17,979 nt of DNA from Granulicella sp. (lineage in GTDB: Bacteria > Acidobacteriota > Terriglobia > Terriglobales > Acidobacteriaceae): the NCBI GenBank assembly GCA_003133205.1, contig PKWK01000380.1, forward strand, positions 1-17,979, written 5' to 3'. The position numbers were made by a program, and so were the translations under genes. Shown in pieces: positions 1 through 6,708 of the stretch (its first letter is position 1; each line of letters starts with the position of its first letter). Under the pieces are notes generated by a model, which saw only the letters and a list, made by a program, of their open reading frames with translations, did no database searches and was not told the DNA's origin.

Positions 1-996
1 GCCCAGGTCGTCGTCGCCCTTCGACGCGCCCCACGGGATCGACGCCGACGCAATAAACGCGCCCGAATACGTTTTGTCCTCGTGCGTCAGAATCACGTTC
101 TGGCTGATTCGCGACAGCCGGCCGCCATCGGTCGACGCGTGCGCCAGCTCCTTCGGCGTCATCGCCCGCAGCCACTGCTCGACGAAGCGCTCGCAATGCA
201 CCTCGTACTGCGTCGCCAGCGCCTGCATCATCTCCGACAGAGCCGCATGATGGCCATCGCCCAGCCCGATCGCGAGCGTGAACTCGCGGTTTCGCGCCAC
301 ATCGATCTCCCCGGTAATTGCGATATTCCCGTCCAGCGCCTGCCCGAAGCTCCACGTCATCTTCATGTCGGTCATCAGGTCCTGGTAGCCGTCGCTCGCG
401 CCCACGTACCCGCACGACGACCGCGTAAATCCGCAGTCCGCGCCCATCGCCAGTGAGGTCGGCCCATGCCACGCCAGCAGCGCCCGCTTGCCCGCCACCA
501 GCACACTCCGCGCCGAGTTTCCCGCGCCGCCACCATGCAGATGCGGCGCCAGCAGCGCATAGCACTTCATCCGGCTCAGCACCGTCTCGTCGCCGGTGAT
601 CTTCACGTTCATCAGCACCACCGAGTGGTGCGGGTCCGCGACGATCTCCTTGGTCACCGTGTACCGCCCCTGCGGATCGCTGCCCACCAGCCGCACCGCC
701 GGCGCGTTGTGGTCGACGTAGTGGAACTCATACGTGATATCGCGCTTCTCCTCGTGGAAGAAGGTCTCGCCGTCGGTAAAGAGCAGCTCCATATCGCGCG
801 TCTGCGGCCGGTCGATGGTCGGGTAATAGATCTCGTTCAGCGTGCCATGCGATACCGTAAACCACACCCGGCTCGAAGCCGAGTACGCCGTCGACACCGC
901 GTCCTTCTTGCTCGAAGTCCAGGTTGGCGCCACCCCCGGCGCGCCAAACGCAGGCCCATCGTCATCCAGCCAGTGATACCCCGTCACATCGCCCAT
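1..996 (-). CDS. GH15 glucoamylase (glucan 1,4-alpha-glucosidase), N-terminal part, cut by window edge
   Basis: Translating the minus strand from the ATG at 996 gives 332 codons without a stop, running off the left edge. The product opens with a Gly-Ala-Pro-Gly-Val motif, then a TAYSASSRVWFT stretch and HGTLNEIYYPTIDRPQTRD, followed by LLFTDGETFFHEEKR. This is the signature of the glucodextranase-type beta-sandwich domain that precedes the (alpha/alpha)6 catalytic barrel in bacterial GH15 enzymes. Family members are about 800 residues, so the catalytic glutamates lie outside the window. These enzymes release glucose from the non-reducing ends of alpha-glucans. No signal peptide is visible at this start, so a cytoplasmic enzyme, perhaps acting on glycogen or imported maltodextrins, is my inference. 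No strong Shine-Dalgarno precedes the ATG. The gene is divergent from the superoxide dismutase. Confidence 0.88.
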   Translation of the reverse strand, partial: MGDVTGYHWLDDDGPAFGAPGVAPTWTSSKKDAVSTAYSASSRVWFTVSHGTLNEIYYPTIDRPQTRDMELLFTDGETFFHEEKRDITYEFHYVDHNAPAVRLVGSDPQGRYTVTKEIVADPHHSVVLMNVKITGDETVLSRMKCYALLAPHLHGGGAGNSARSVLVAGKRALLAWHGPTSLAMGADCGFTRSSCGYVGASDGYQDLMTDMKMTWSFGQALDGNIAITGEIDVARNREFTLAIGLGDGHHAALSEMMQALATQYEVHCERFVEQWLRAMTPKELAHASTDGGRLSRISQNVILTHEDKTYSGAFIASASIPWGASKGDDDLG

Positions 997-1198
997 AGGC
1001 CGTATTAGACCGCAAAACCCCGGCCCATGGGCGGCCTGAGACGGTTAAGCAACCGTGAATCCGCCACTTGCGCTATCATCGGAGACTGCGCGGAGAGCCC
1101 ACCCGGCATCGCGACGGCCCCGAACCGCATCGAATCACCCTGAAAGCGCAAACGCGCAACTCTTCAACAATCCGACAAAGAAAGACAGGAGAAATCAC
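997..1198. promoter_or_regulatory. Divergent intergenic region between GH15 gene and superoxide dismutase
   Basis: This 202-bp spacer must hold promoters for both divergent genes. It contains a perfect palindrome GCCCATGGGC (1023-1032) and an inverted repeat ACGGTT-AAGC-AACCGT (1041-1056). TATCAT at 1074-1079 is a possible -10 for the dismutase, but no convincing -35 lies at the right distance. The AGGAG ribosome binding site of the dismutase is at 1187-1191. No known operator is recognised. Confidence 0.4.
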
Positions 1199-1813
1199 GT
1201 GGCCTACGAACTTCCAGCTCTTCCCTACGATTACGCCGCCCTCGAACCCTACATTGACGAGGCGACCATGAAGCTCCACCACGACAAGCACCACCAGGCC
1301 TATGTCACCAACCTCAACGGCGCCATTGACAAGCACCCCGACCTGGGCTCCAGCACCCCCGAGGACCTGATCAAGAACCTCGGCGGCATCCCCGAGGACA
1401 TCCGCAAGATCGTTCAGAACAACGGCGGCGGCCACGTCAACCACACCATGTTCTGGCAGATCATGAAGCCCAAGGGCGGCGGCGACCCCTCCGGCGCCAT
1501 CGCGGCGCAGATCAAGGCCGACTTCGGCGACTTCGAGAGCTTCAAAAAGCTCTTCAACGAGACCACCGCCAAGCAGTTCGGCTCGGGCTGGGGCTGGCTG
1601 GTGTTCGAAGGCGGCAAGCTCAAGATCGTCACCACCGCCAACCAGGACAACCCGCTCTCCAGCGGCCTCTACCCCATCCTCGGCAACGACGTCTGGGAGC
1701 ACGCCTACTACCTGAAGTACAACAACCGCCGCCCCGACTACCTCGCCGCCTGGTGGAACGTAGTCAACTGGGACGAGATCAACAAACGCTTCGCCAAAGC
1801 CAAGTCCAAGTAG
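1199..1813 (+). CDS. sodA: Superoxide dismutase, Mn type
   Basis: The enzyme converts superoxide to hydrogen peroxide and oxygen, in the cytoplasm. I place the start at GTG 1199 because AGGAG lies 7 nt upstream and the protein then begins [19 protein letters not shown], the usual N terminus; the frame stays open further upstream, but that extension looks like leader. The length of 204 residues is normal. The four metal ligands are His27 (in LHHDKHH), His82 (in HVNHTMFW), Asp164 and His168 (in NDVWEHAYY). Gly77 before HVNH and Gln149 in ANQDNP are the arrangement of Mn-type rather than Fe-type enzymes. Metal preference is inferred, and a cambialistic enzyme is possible. The gene is monocistronic, with a repeat hairpin after the stop. 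Confidence 0.97.
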   Translation: MAYELPALPYDYAALEPYIDEATMKLHHDKHHQAYVTNLNGAIDKHPDLGSSTPEDLIKNLGGIPEDIRKIVQNNGGGHVNHTMFWQIMKPKGGGDPSGAIAAQIKADFGDFESFKKLFNETTAKQFGSGWGWLVFEGGKLKIVTTANQDNPLSSGLYPILGNDVWEHAYYLKYNNRRPDYLAAWWNVVNWDEINKRFAKAKSK

Positions 1814-1839
1814 CCCATAGATCGCCGCACTACCGGGTG

Positions 1840-1878
1840 CCCCATGATGGGCGCGGAATCACCGCGCCCATCGTGGGG
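1840..1878. repeat. GGTGCCCCA-family palindromic repeat, copy 1
   Basis: CCCCATGATGGGCGCGG and CCGCGCCCATCGTGGGG form a 17-bp stem with one G-T pair around a 5-nt loop. It is preceded by CCGGGTG. The copy at 5491-5530 has nearly the same sequence. It begins 27 nt after the dismutase stop. No T-run follows on the plus strand, so it is at best a weak terminator; it may protect mRNA 3' ends. Confidence 0.75.
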
Positions 1879-2202
1879 TTCGTGTCACGAAAAGCGCGGA
1901 ACCAACCAAATTTTCGCACCACACCCACTCCATAGGAATTCCACGTACCCCCAATACCAAGCTGGCCGCTGGAGCGATCGCGTTGGAAATGTTTTGCCCC
2001 AAGTGCCCCAAAGTTTGCGCAAACATCTGCACACACCCAGCGCAGCAGGAGCACGAGACTTGCAGATAAGCCAACAAAAGCGAAGAAGTGAGTTTGGTGC
2101 CCAACTTGCGACTAAATGATGTTCAGCTTCGATTGAACCTGTCAGTCGCCCCAAGAGGACAAAGACGCATGGCTATCGCAGTTGAGCCAAGGAGCGTCAG
2201 GT
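1879..2202. other. Intergenic region upstream of the PEP-CTERM gene
   Basis: No convincing coding sequence lies here; the short open frames have atypical composition and no ribosome binding site. A perfect 12-bp palindrome GTTTGCGCAAAC sits at 2013-2024, just after two TGCCCCAA/GTGCCCCAA direct half-repeats (about 1995-2011). This could be an operator. The Shine-Dalgarno AAGGAG of the next gene is at 2189-2194. Confidence 0.35.
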
Positions 2203-2892
2203 ATGTCCTCCGTCGGCAGGCAACTTCCATTCTTCGCCGCGATCATCGCGGTCGCACTCGGCATCTTCACCACCACCGCATCTGCCGATACCTATAAATT
2301 GATCCTCGCAGGAGGCGCTAGGGATAGTGTCTACGGAATCGATAGCTCCGGCGATCTGGTCATCTCAATCTTTAACGGGGGCTGCCCCGGCCTTGGCACG
2401 CCCTGTTATGGGGAAGTCACTCCCGCCGATGTCTTCCTGGGCGAAACCCCACTTCCCCCAACCCTTTCGTACGACAACGGCAGTCCATGCACCGGAGGCC
2501 TGCCCACAGACTTCTCGCTTCTGGGCCAGGCGACTTGCAACAACGGACACGAAGTCTTCGGAGGCGAGTACTACAACCCCGTCTTGTACACGACTCTTTG
2601 CGCCGGACCCATATCAGGGCTCGCAGAGAATCTATTTTGTACCAACCACGGAGAGCTCCTCGGAGTCTTTACCGGCTTTGATCCATTCGCAGATTGGATC
2701 CGAGGGTCCGGAGATAGGATCGTCCTGAACGCTGCCGGCGATTTTGGAGTCAACGACGGTCGCGATGAGGCGGTCTACCTTGGCGTCGATCTAACGACTC
2801 TAGCGACTCCCGAACCAAACACTTTCATCCTGGTTGGAGCAGGTTGCATCTCGTTGTTCTGGGTTCTGCGCCGCCGTGTAGTCCACATCTGA
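2203..2892 (+). CDS. Secreted Cys-rich PEP-CTERM sorting-domain protein, function unknown
   Basis: I chose ATG 2203 because AAGGAG lies 8 nt upstream; an in-frame TTG at 2182 is less likely. The 229-residue product has a hydrophobic signal peptide ending at TASA, a globular region with at least seven cysteines (pairs around GGCPGLGTPC, SPCTGG, ATCNNG, LCAGP, FCTNHG), and a C-terminal tail. The tail has a PEP motif in TPEPNTF, then a hydrophobic helix, then Arg-Arg-Arg. That tail is the PEP-CTERM signal cut by exosortase/archaeosortase-type transpeptidases during export to the cell surface or matrix. No exosortase gene is visible nearby, so it would have to be elsewhere in the genome. The globular part matches nothing I recognise. 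A terminator-like hairpin follows at 2931. Confidence 0.85.
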   Translation: MSSVGRQLPFFAAIIAVALGIFTTTASADTYKLILAGGARDSVYGIDSSGDLVISIFNGGCPGLGTPCYGEVTPADVFLGETPLPPTLSYDNGSPCTGGLPTDFSLLGQATCNNGHEVFGGEYYNPVLYTTLCAGPISGLAENLFCTNHGELLGVFTGFDPFADWIRGSGDRIVLNAAGDFGVNDGRDEAVYLGVDLTTLATPEPNTFILVGAGCISLFWVLRRRVVHI

Positions 2893-2930
2893 TTCAGTCC
2901 CCGCTGGCGGATGATTCAGTAGCCGGGTGC

Positions 2931-2957
2931 CCCACATCTCGCCTCTGAGATGGTGGG
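2931..2957 (+). terminator. GGTGCCCCA-family hairpin, copy 2, terminator-like
   Basis: CCCACATCTC and GAGATGGTGGG pair as a 10-bp stem with one bulged G and loop GCCTCT. CCGGGTG precedes it and TTTTCT follows immediately, so on the plus strand it looks like an intrinsic terminator, 38 nt after the PEP-CTERM stop. The loop is nearly the same as that of the copy inside the alpha-galactosidase (GCTTCT). Confidence 0.6.
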
Positions 2958-2975
2958 TTTTCTAGTGGGCGGATG

Positions 2976-3000
2976 CTACAATGCTTACAATAGTTACAGG
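2976..3000 (+). promoter_or_regulatory. Three 9-bp-spaced TACA repeats before the toxin-antitoxin cassette
   Basis: TACAAT occurs at 2977 and 2986 and TACAGG at 2995, all exactly 9 bp apart, ending 12 nt before the antitoxin ATG. The first two also resemble -10 elements. Tandem short repeats over the promoter are typical operators for autoregulating ribbon-helix-helix antitoxins. That role is inferred; no good -35 was found. Confidence 0.45.
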
Positions 3001-3011
3001 GACGGTCCACA

Positions 3012-3470
3012 ATGAGCGCTGCCCAATCCACGGTCATCAGCATGCGCCTGCCGGCGGAAAGCGGGAAGCGTCTGAAGCGCATGGCGAGCCGTCACGGTTG
3101 GACCGCCAGCGATGCCAGTGCGCGTCTGGTCGAAGAGGGCCTGCGGCGCTCGGAGTTCGCGTTCCTCGATTTTCGGGACTCCCCCGCTGGCCGGCAAGCG
3201 TACATTCAGGGCAGCACGCTCGCAGTGTGGGAGGTCGTCCTCCTCGTCCGCAGCTACAAAAAGGATTTGGCAGCCGTTGCCGCACACCTTCGCTGGCCGC
3301 AGGCAAAGGTGCAGGCGGCCGTCAACTACGCTGAGGCGTTCCCGTCCGAGATCGACGAAGCCCTGGTCGAGAACGACGCTATGGACTTCACGGCGTTGAA
3401 GCGCATGGTGCCGCAGGCCGTTGAATTCCGCTCCGGCACGCCGGCAAAACCCCGAAGTCCAAAATCCTGA
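3012..3470 (+). CDS. Antitoxin: ribbon-helix-helix N terminus plus DUF433-like domain
   Basis: The 152-residue protein has an N-terminal segment (about residues 8-45) with the STVISMRLP strand and helices expected of a ribbon-helix-helix DNA-binding unit. Residues about 48-115 resemble the DUF433 winged-helix-like domain: DSPAGRQAYIQGSTLAVWEV, a KDLAAVAAHLRWP helix and a NYAEAFPSEI helix. In other genomes this architecture is paired with DUF5615 PIN-like proteins as a putative type II toxin-antitoxin module. Here the stop is 1 nt before the start of that partner, so the two are surely co-transcribed. It would bind and neutralise the toxin and repress the promoter, where three TACA repeats sit. 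The Pro/Lys/Arg-rich C-terminal tail may be the toxin-binding part (inference). Confidence 0.8.
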   Translation: MSAAQSTVISMRLPAESGKRLKRMASRHGWTASDASARLVEEGLRRSEFAFLDFRDSPAGRQAYIQGSTLAVWEVVLLVRSYKKDLAAVAAHLRWPQAKVQAAVNYAEAFPSEIDEALVENDAMDFTALKRMVPQAVEFRSGTPAKPRSPKS

Positions 3471-3471
3471 C

Positions 3472-3843
3472 ATGCTCAAGCTGCTGCTCGACGAGCATAT
3501 CTCACCGGATGTGGTCATCGGCCTGCGTCGCCGCAATCGTGAACTAATCGTTCTCCCCATGCTGGAATGGGAGGGCGGGAACTTCCTCGGCCAGGAGGAC
3601 GCCGCCTGTTTGAAAGAAGCCACCCATCAGGGACTGACGCTCGTGGCCTACGACCGCAGGACCATCCCGCCGCTGCTCAAGGCGTGGGCCGAGGAGGGAC
3701 GCCACCACGCCGGCGTGATCTTCGTGGACGAGAAGACAATCTCGCCAGCAGAGATCGGCGGATTGGTCCGGGCGTTCACCGACCTTGTCAGAGGAACCCG
3801 AAATTGGAACTGGACGGATCGAATCTGCTTCCTGCAGCGCTGA
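3472..3843 (+). CDS. DUF5615 PIN-like protein, putative toxin
   Basis: I start at ATG 3472, just past the antitoxin stop; the frame is open further upstream, but that stretch overlaps the antitoxin. The 123-residue product starts MLKLLLDEHIS, where Asp7-Glu8 match the first acidic cluster of PIN-like nucleases. It continues with GQED around residues 40-43, then TLVAYDRRT (Asp61), then HAGVIFVDE. This order fits the DUF5615 (Mut7-C-like PIN fold) family, many members of which sit beside DUF433/VapB-type antitoxins. The likely role is RNA cleavage controlled by the upstream partner; activity is inferred from fold and context only. The C terminus WNWTDRICFLQR also fits the family. It converges on the reverse transcriptase, with a 29-bp gap and no obvious terminator. 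Confidence 0.8.
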   Translation: MLKLLLDEHISPDVVIGLRRRNRELIVLPMLEWEGGNFLGQEDAACLKEATHQGLTLVAYDRRTIPPLLKAWAEEGRHHAGVIFVDEKTISPAEIGGLVRAFTDLVRGTRNWNWTDRICFLQR

Positions 3844-3872
3844 GATTCGACGCGCCCCGGCAGCAGCCCGAA

Positions 3873-5324
3873 CTACTCCCACACAATCCTCTCGAAAATC
3901 CCCCGCAGCTTCGCCCCACGCGCCGCATTCACCAACTCCACAAATCCCACCCGCCCCCGCAGGTGTTCCCGAAACGCGGCATGCCCTTCGCGGTTCTGGC
4001 TCGCCGCACCATGCCGCACGCAGTTCGTCAGCACCGCCTTCAGCCGGTCGAATTCGTCTCGCGCAACATTGAGGCGTTCGTTGACCACCAACCCTGCCAG
4101 CCGCTGCCGAACTCCCTGCCGCTCAACCCGGGTCTTGCGCGCATGGACCGTGAAGCCCTCCTCCATCGCCCCGGCCATCGCGTGCAGCGCAAATCGCTCC
4201 ACGCCCCGCTCAAACTCCGCATCGCCCGAGAACGCCAGATCGTCCGCATACCGCGTGTACGGCGCACCCTGCGGCAGATGCGCCCGCCGGTACATCTGTC
4301 GCGTCTCCCACTCCACCTCGCAACCGGCCCACACGCCTAGCGGCGCCGCATTTGTGCACACGCCGGCCAGCCGCTCCGCCACCCGTTCCGGATATCCCGC
4401 CGTCCGGAAGAACGCGGCCACTCGCGCGGCGCGGAAGGAAGGGAAGAAGTCCCGCAGGTCCATCCGCAGCACCACCCGCCGTCCCACATGCGGCGCAGCA
4501 AACGTCTGGATCGACCGCCCCTTCACAAAACCATGCACTGCATCGTGCGCCGGCACCTGCTCCAGGATCCCCGCCAGAATCCACCGTTGCATCTGCTTCA
4601 GCCGCCCCTTGGGAGCCTCAATCAACCGCACGCTGCCCGACTTCTTCGCCAGCACGCGATAGTGATAGTGCCCCAGGCGCCCATCTGCTTCTGAGGATTC
4701 TACAGAACCGTCGCCCGGGATAGGCCGGAACTTTAGTCCCGGCATTTCGGTTGCAAAATCAAATTGGGCTTTAGCCCCGGGGAGCTGTTCTTGTCGGTTT
4801 CGGCCAGACGCTCGGCTTTTTTGGGCACCACTTACAGCGCGGCCCATCAGCCCCTTCAGGTCGGCGAACCACTCCAGGTCGCTGGCCTGCACGCCCAGCC
4901 ACTCCGCCAGCGCGCCCAGCGTCGCGATCTGCGGAACGTCCCAGTCTTTCGCAGTCTTTACTGGCTGCATCTGCTGCGACTCGCCCAACCACTCCACCAC
5001 GCGCAGCTTGTCTCGATGCGTCCAGCGCGCCTGCTCAAACTCCTCGTCGCGCACCAGGAACGCGACCACGTCCCGCCGCCGAGGACGCGTCTGCCCGGAA
5101 AACTCCTTCAAATAACGCCGAGCCAGCGGCCCCAGCCAGCGCCACCTGTGCCCCAGCATCCGCGCGCACCGATCTTTGATCGCGTCCACGGTCTGCTCAC
5201 CCGCCAGCATGGCTCCGGCGAGCATTTGCACCAGCGGCGACTTGGACAGACGAGACGGCAGCGGCTTGCTCCAACGAGTCTCACTCTGCGTGCTCACGTC
5301 TGCGCAACGCGCAGGGAGGATCAC
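3873..5324 (-). CDS. Retron-like reverse transcriptase with shortened motif B and a linker insertion
   Basis: The frame is open from TTG 5480; I prefer GTG 5324 because GGAG lies 9 nt upstream and family similarity begins soon after, giving 483 residues. An N-terminal helical domain (RRYLKEFSGQTRPRRRDV, DKLRVVEWLG, LAEWLGV, LEWFADLKGL) is followed by the RT fold: HYHYRVLAKKSGSVRLIEAPK, VHGFVKGRSI, the first catalytic Asp in RMDLRDFFPSF, LPQGAP (4260-4277), YADD (4239-4250) and the thumb region ending GIFERIVWE. This is the RT of the retron/retron-like group in acidobacteria and planctomycetes. Two oddities stand out. LPQGAP is joined directly to YTRYADD, although about 27 residues normally separate them. 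The linker before the fingers holds a roughly 60-residue insertion with palindromic DNA at 4725-4783. Catalytic aspartates remain, but activity is doubtful. Confidence 0.85.
   Translation of the reverse strand: MILPARCADVSTQSETRWSKPLPSRLSKSPLVQMLAGAMLAGEQTVDAIKDRCARMLGHRWRWLGPLARRYLKEFSGQTRPRRRDVVAFLVRDEEFEQARWTHRDKLRVVEWLGESQQMQPVKTAKDWDVPQIATLGALAEWLGVQASDLEWFADLKGLMGRAVSGAQKSRASGRNRQEQLPGAKAQFDFATEMPGLKFRPIPGDGSVESSEADGRLGHYHYRVLAKKSGSVRLIEAPKGRLKQMQRWILAGILEQVPAHDAVHGFVKGRSIQTFAAPHVGRRVVLRMDLRDFFPSFRAARVAAFFRTAGYPERVAERLAGVCTNAAPLGVWAGCEVEWETRQMYRRAHLPQGAPYTRYADDLAFSGDAEFERGVERFALHAMAGAMEEGFTVHARKTRVERQGVRQRLAGLVVNERLNVARDEFDRLKAVLTNCVRHGAASQNREGHAAFREHLRGRVGFVELVNAARGAKLRGIFERIVWE
4725..4783. 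repeat. Paired TAAAG palindromes embedded in the RT reading frame
   Basis: Two related palindromes lie 23 bp apart: CCGGAACTTTAGTCCCGG (4725-4742, one G-T pair) and GGGCTTTAGCCC (4766-4777), the latter fused to CCCCGGGG (4775-4782). Both have the same core, CTTTAG. On the minus strand they are translated in frame as part of the RT linker (PGAKAQ ... MPGLKFRP). They look like a dispersed palindromic element that entered the gene without breaking the frame. Confidence 0.6.
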
Positions 5325-5484
5325 GCGACGAATCTCCAGTTCTTCACGTTCCCCCGGGGTAACCCCGGAGAGGCCACAACCAGGCCCGAAAGCCCGCCCA
5401 TCGCCAGCTTGGAACAAGCCACCGCCGCCCAAATCATACGCCATCGCCGGGCACACCATACAAAACAGGTCGGCCGACAAAAAC
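5325..5484 (-). other. Leader of the RT gene, hairpin-rich, possibly untranslated
   Basis: If the RT starts at GTG 5324, these 160 nt upstream are leader. They hold a perfect odd palindrome CCGGGGTAACCCCGG (5355-5369), a 10-bp palindrome GTCGGCCGAC (5470-5479) and a GCTT/AAGC hairpin; a CTGCGC-GTT-GCGCAG hairpin lies just inside the gene, at about 5300-5314. Retrons carry their msr-msd RNA in this position. I could not find the paired a1/a2 end repeats, so an ncRNA is only a possibility. The alternative is that it is the RT N terminus. Confidence 0.25.
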
Positions 5485-5490
5485 CGGGTG

Positions 5491-5530
5491 CCCCATGATC
5501 GGCGCGAGCTTCACCGCGCCTATCGTGGGG
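5491..5530 (-). terminator. GGTGCCCCA-family hairpin, copy 3, terminator-like on minus strand
   Basis: CCCCATGAT..GGCGCG pairs with CGCGCC..ATCGTGGGG with one mismatch and one G-T pair; the sequence is almost that of copy 1 at 1840. Read on the minus strand it follows the oxidoreductase stop by about 15 nt and is followed by CACCCGGTTTTTG, so it can act as an intrinsic terminator, separating the oxidoreductase from the RT. Confidence 0.6.
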
Positions 5531-5544
5531 TTACTCTCTGACGC

Positions 5545-6549
5545 TCACCCCGCAAACTCAACCGCACGCCCCGTCCGAATCGCTTCCACAATCGCTGCAT
5601 CCAGCCGCATCTCCGCCAGCCCATCCTTCCCCGTCACCGGCACAACCCTCCCCAGCCGCACCGCCTCCACAAATCCCCCCACCGACAACTCAAACGACTC
5701 CTTATACGAACACGCCGGCAGCCTCGCAATCCGCTCCGCCACCCGCCCCAGGCTTGCCACGCCATTCAGATTCGCGCGCGTCGCCGTGTTGATCACCACC
5801 GCATCCTCCGTCCCGTACAGCGCGAACGACCAGAAATTCTGCTCCAGCGGCACCAGCGCCGACCCCGACATCGTCGCCACAAAATCCGGCTCCGCGTACC
5901 GGAACGTCGCCGCCACCGCCACCGACGGGTGATACAGCATCTCCGCCCCCGCCGCAAACTCCCACGGCCTCCCCGAAGCGGTTGAAACAGGCGGCCGCAT
6001 CGCCTGATCGTCCACTATCGCCCCCGTCACCTCCACCGGATCGCCAAAGAAATACCGCATCAGATCCAGCATGTGCGGCCACAGATACGCATGCATATGC
6101 GCACTAAACAGCGCCGGCCTGCCGAACCGGCCCCGCTCCAGTTCCTGCTTGATCAGCCGGTGCGACGGCACGCTGCGGTAGTTGTAGTTCACTCCCAGGC
6201 TCGTCTCCGCCCGCCGCGCCGCCGCGACCATCCACTCGCCGATGGCAATCTCGTGCGCCATCACCTTCTCGCACAGCACATGGCAACCCGCATCCAGCGC
6301 CCGCAGCACCGGCTCCTCGTGGTCCCACTCCAGCGTCGCCACCGACACCACATCTGGCTGCTCCACCCGCAGCATCTCCTCCACCGACGCATACCCGCGC
6401 GCCCCAAAATCCCCCGCAAACTTCCCCGCCCGCCCCCGATCGCGGCTGCACACCCCCACCAGCCGCGTGTGCTCGCCGCCCACGTAAGCCGCCATATGCA
6501 GCCGCGCCGCCCCACCCGTCCCAATCACCGCCGCCTTCATCTCCTTCAT
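5545..6549 (-). CDS. Gfo/Idh/MocA-family NAD(P)-dependent oxidoreductase
   Basis: I start at ATG 6549 (334 residues) because GGAGG lies a few nt upstream and the nucleotide-binding strand follows at once; the open frame upstream to 6684 runs through the receptor terminator and is not coding. The Rossmann motif is VIGTGGAARLH (Gly10, Gly12, Gly13). The usual EKP motif appears as CEKVMA (Glu94-Lys95), and NYNYR (about 121-125) is family-typical. In the C-terminal substrate domain, HAYLWPHMLDLMRYFFG supplies His159 and Asp162 in the HxxxD-like position that contacts substrate. Members oxidise or reduce sugars, inositols and related polyols, or hydrolyse glycosides by a redox route. The substrate cannot be read from sequence. 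The change of Pro to Val in EKP is unusual but tolerated in the family. Confidence 0.9.
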   Translation of the reverse strand: MKEMKAAVIGTGGAARLHMAAYVGGEHTRLVGVCSRDRGRAGKFAGDFGARGYASVEEMLRVEQPDVVSVATLEWDHEEPVLRALDAGCHVLCEKVMAHEIAIGEWMVAAARRAETSLGVNYNYRSVPSHRLIKQELERGRFGRPALFSAHMHAYLWPHMLDLMRYFFGDPVEVTGAIVDDQAMRPPVSTASGRPWEFAAGAEMLYHPSVAVAATFRYAEPDFVATMSGSALVPLEQNFWSFALYGTEDAVVINTATRANLNGVASLGRVAERIARLPACSYKESFELSVGGFVEAVRLGRVVPVTGKDGLAEMRLDAAIVEAIRTGRAVEFAG

Positions 6550-6649
6550 CTCCGCCCTCCCAGGCAACGCGCTCTCACCGTACCGGCTCCTCAGGATTCT
6601 ATTTCCAAGTTTGCTCCTCCCATTCGTCCTCGAATCAGCGGCCCGCAAA

Positions 6650-6688
6650 ATAATTGCCCCACCTCCGCAACAGAGGTGGGGCAATTAT
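6650..6688 (-). terminator. Intrinsic terminator of the TonB-dependent receptor gene
   Basis: ATAATTGCCCCACCTC (6650-6665) and GAGGTGGGGCAATTAT (6673-6688) form a perfect 16-bp stem with a 7-nt loop. Read on the minus strand it begins 20 nt after the receptor stop codon and runs into ATTATTTTGC, a short T-rich tail. The stem core TGCCCCACCTC resembles the GTGCCCCA repeats, so it may be a diverged copy. Confidence 0.85.
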
Positions 6689-6708
6689 TCAATGGAGAAT
6701 AACGAGAC

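Noticed and set aside
466..1008. Plus-strand open frame opposite the GH15 gene
   Set aside because: The minus strand reads as a clear GH15 N terminus without interruption; this frame is its shadow.
1076..1702. Minus-strand frame of 208 codons opposite the superoxide dismutase
   Set aside because: The plus strand has all metal ligands; the antisense product is Val/Gly/Leu-rich with no match.
2976..3000. Short tandem TACA repeats as a CRISPR or iteron origin
   Set aside because: Only three 6-bp units and no spacers or rep gene; an operator fits better.
3472..5480. Toxin and reverse transcriptase as one defence operon
   Set aside because: The genes are convergent, not co-directional, so they do not share a transcript.
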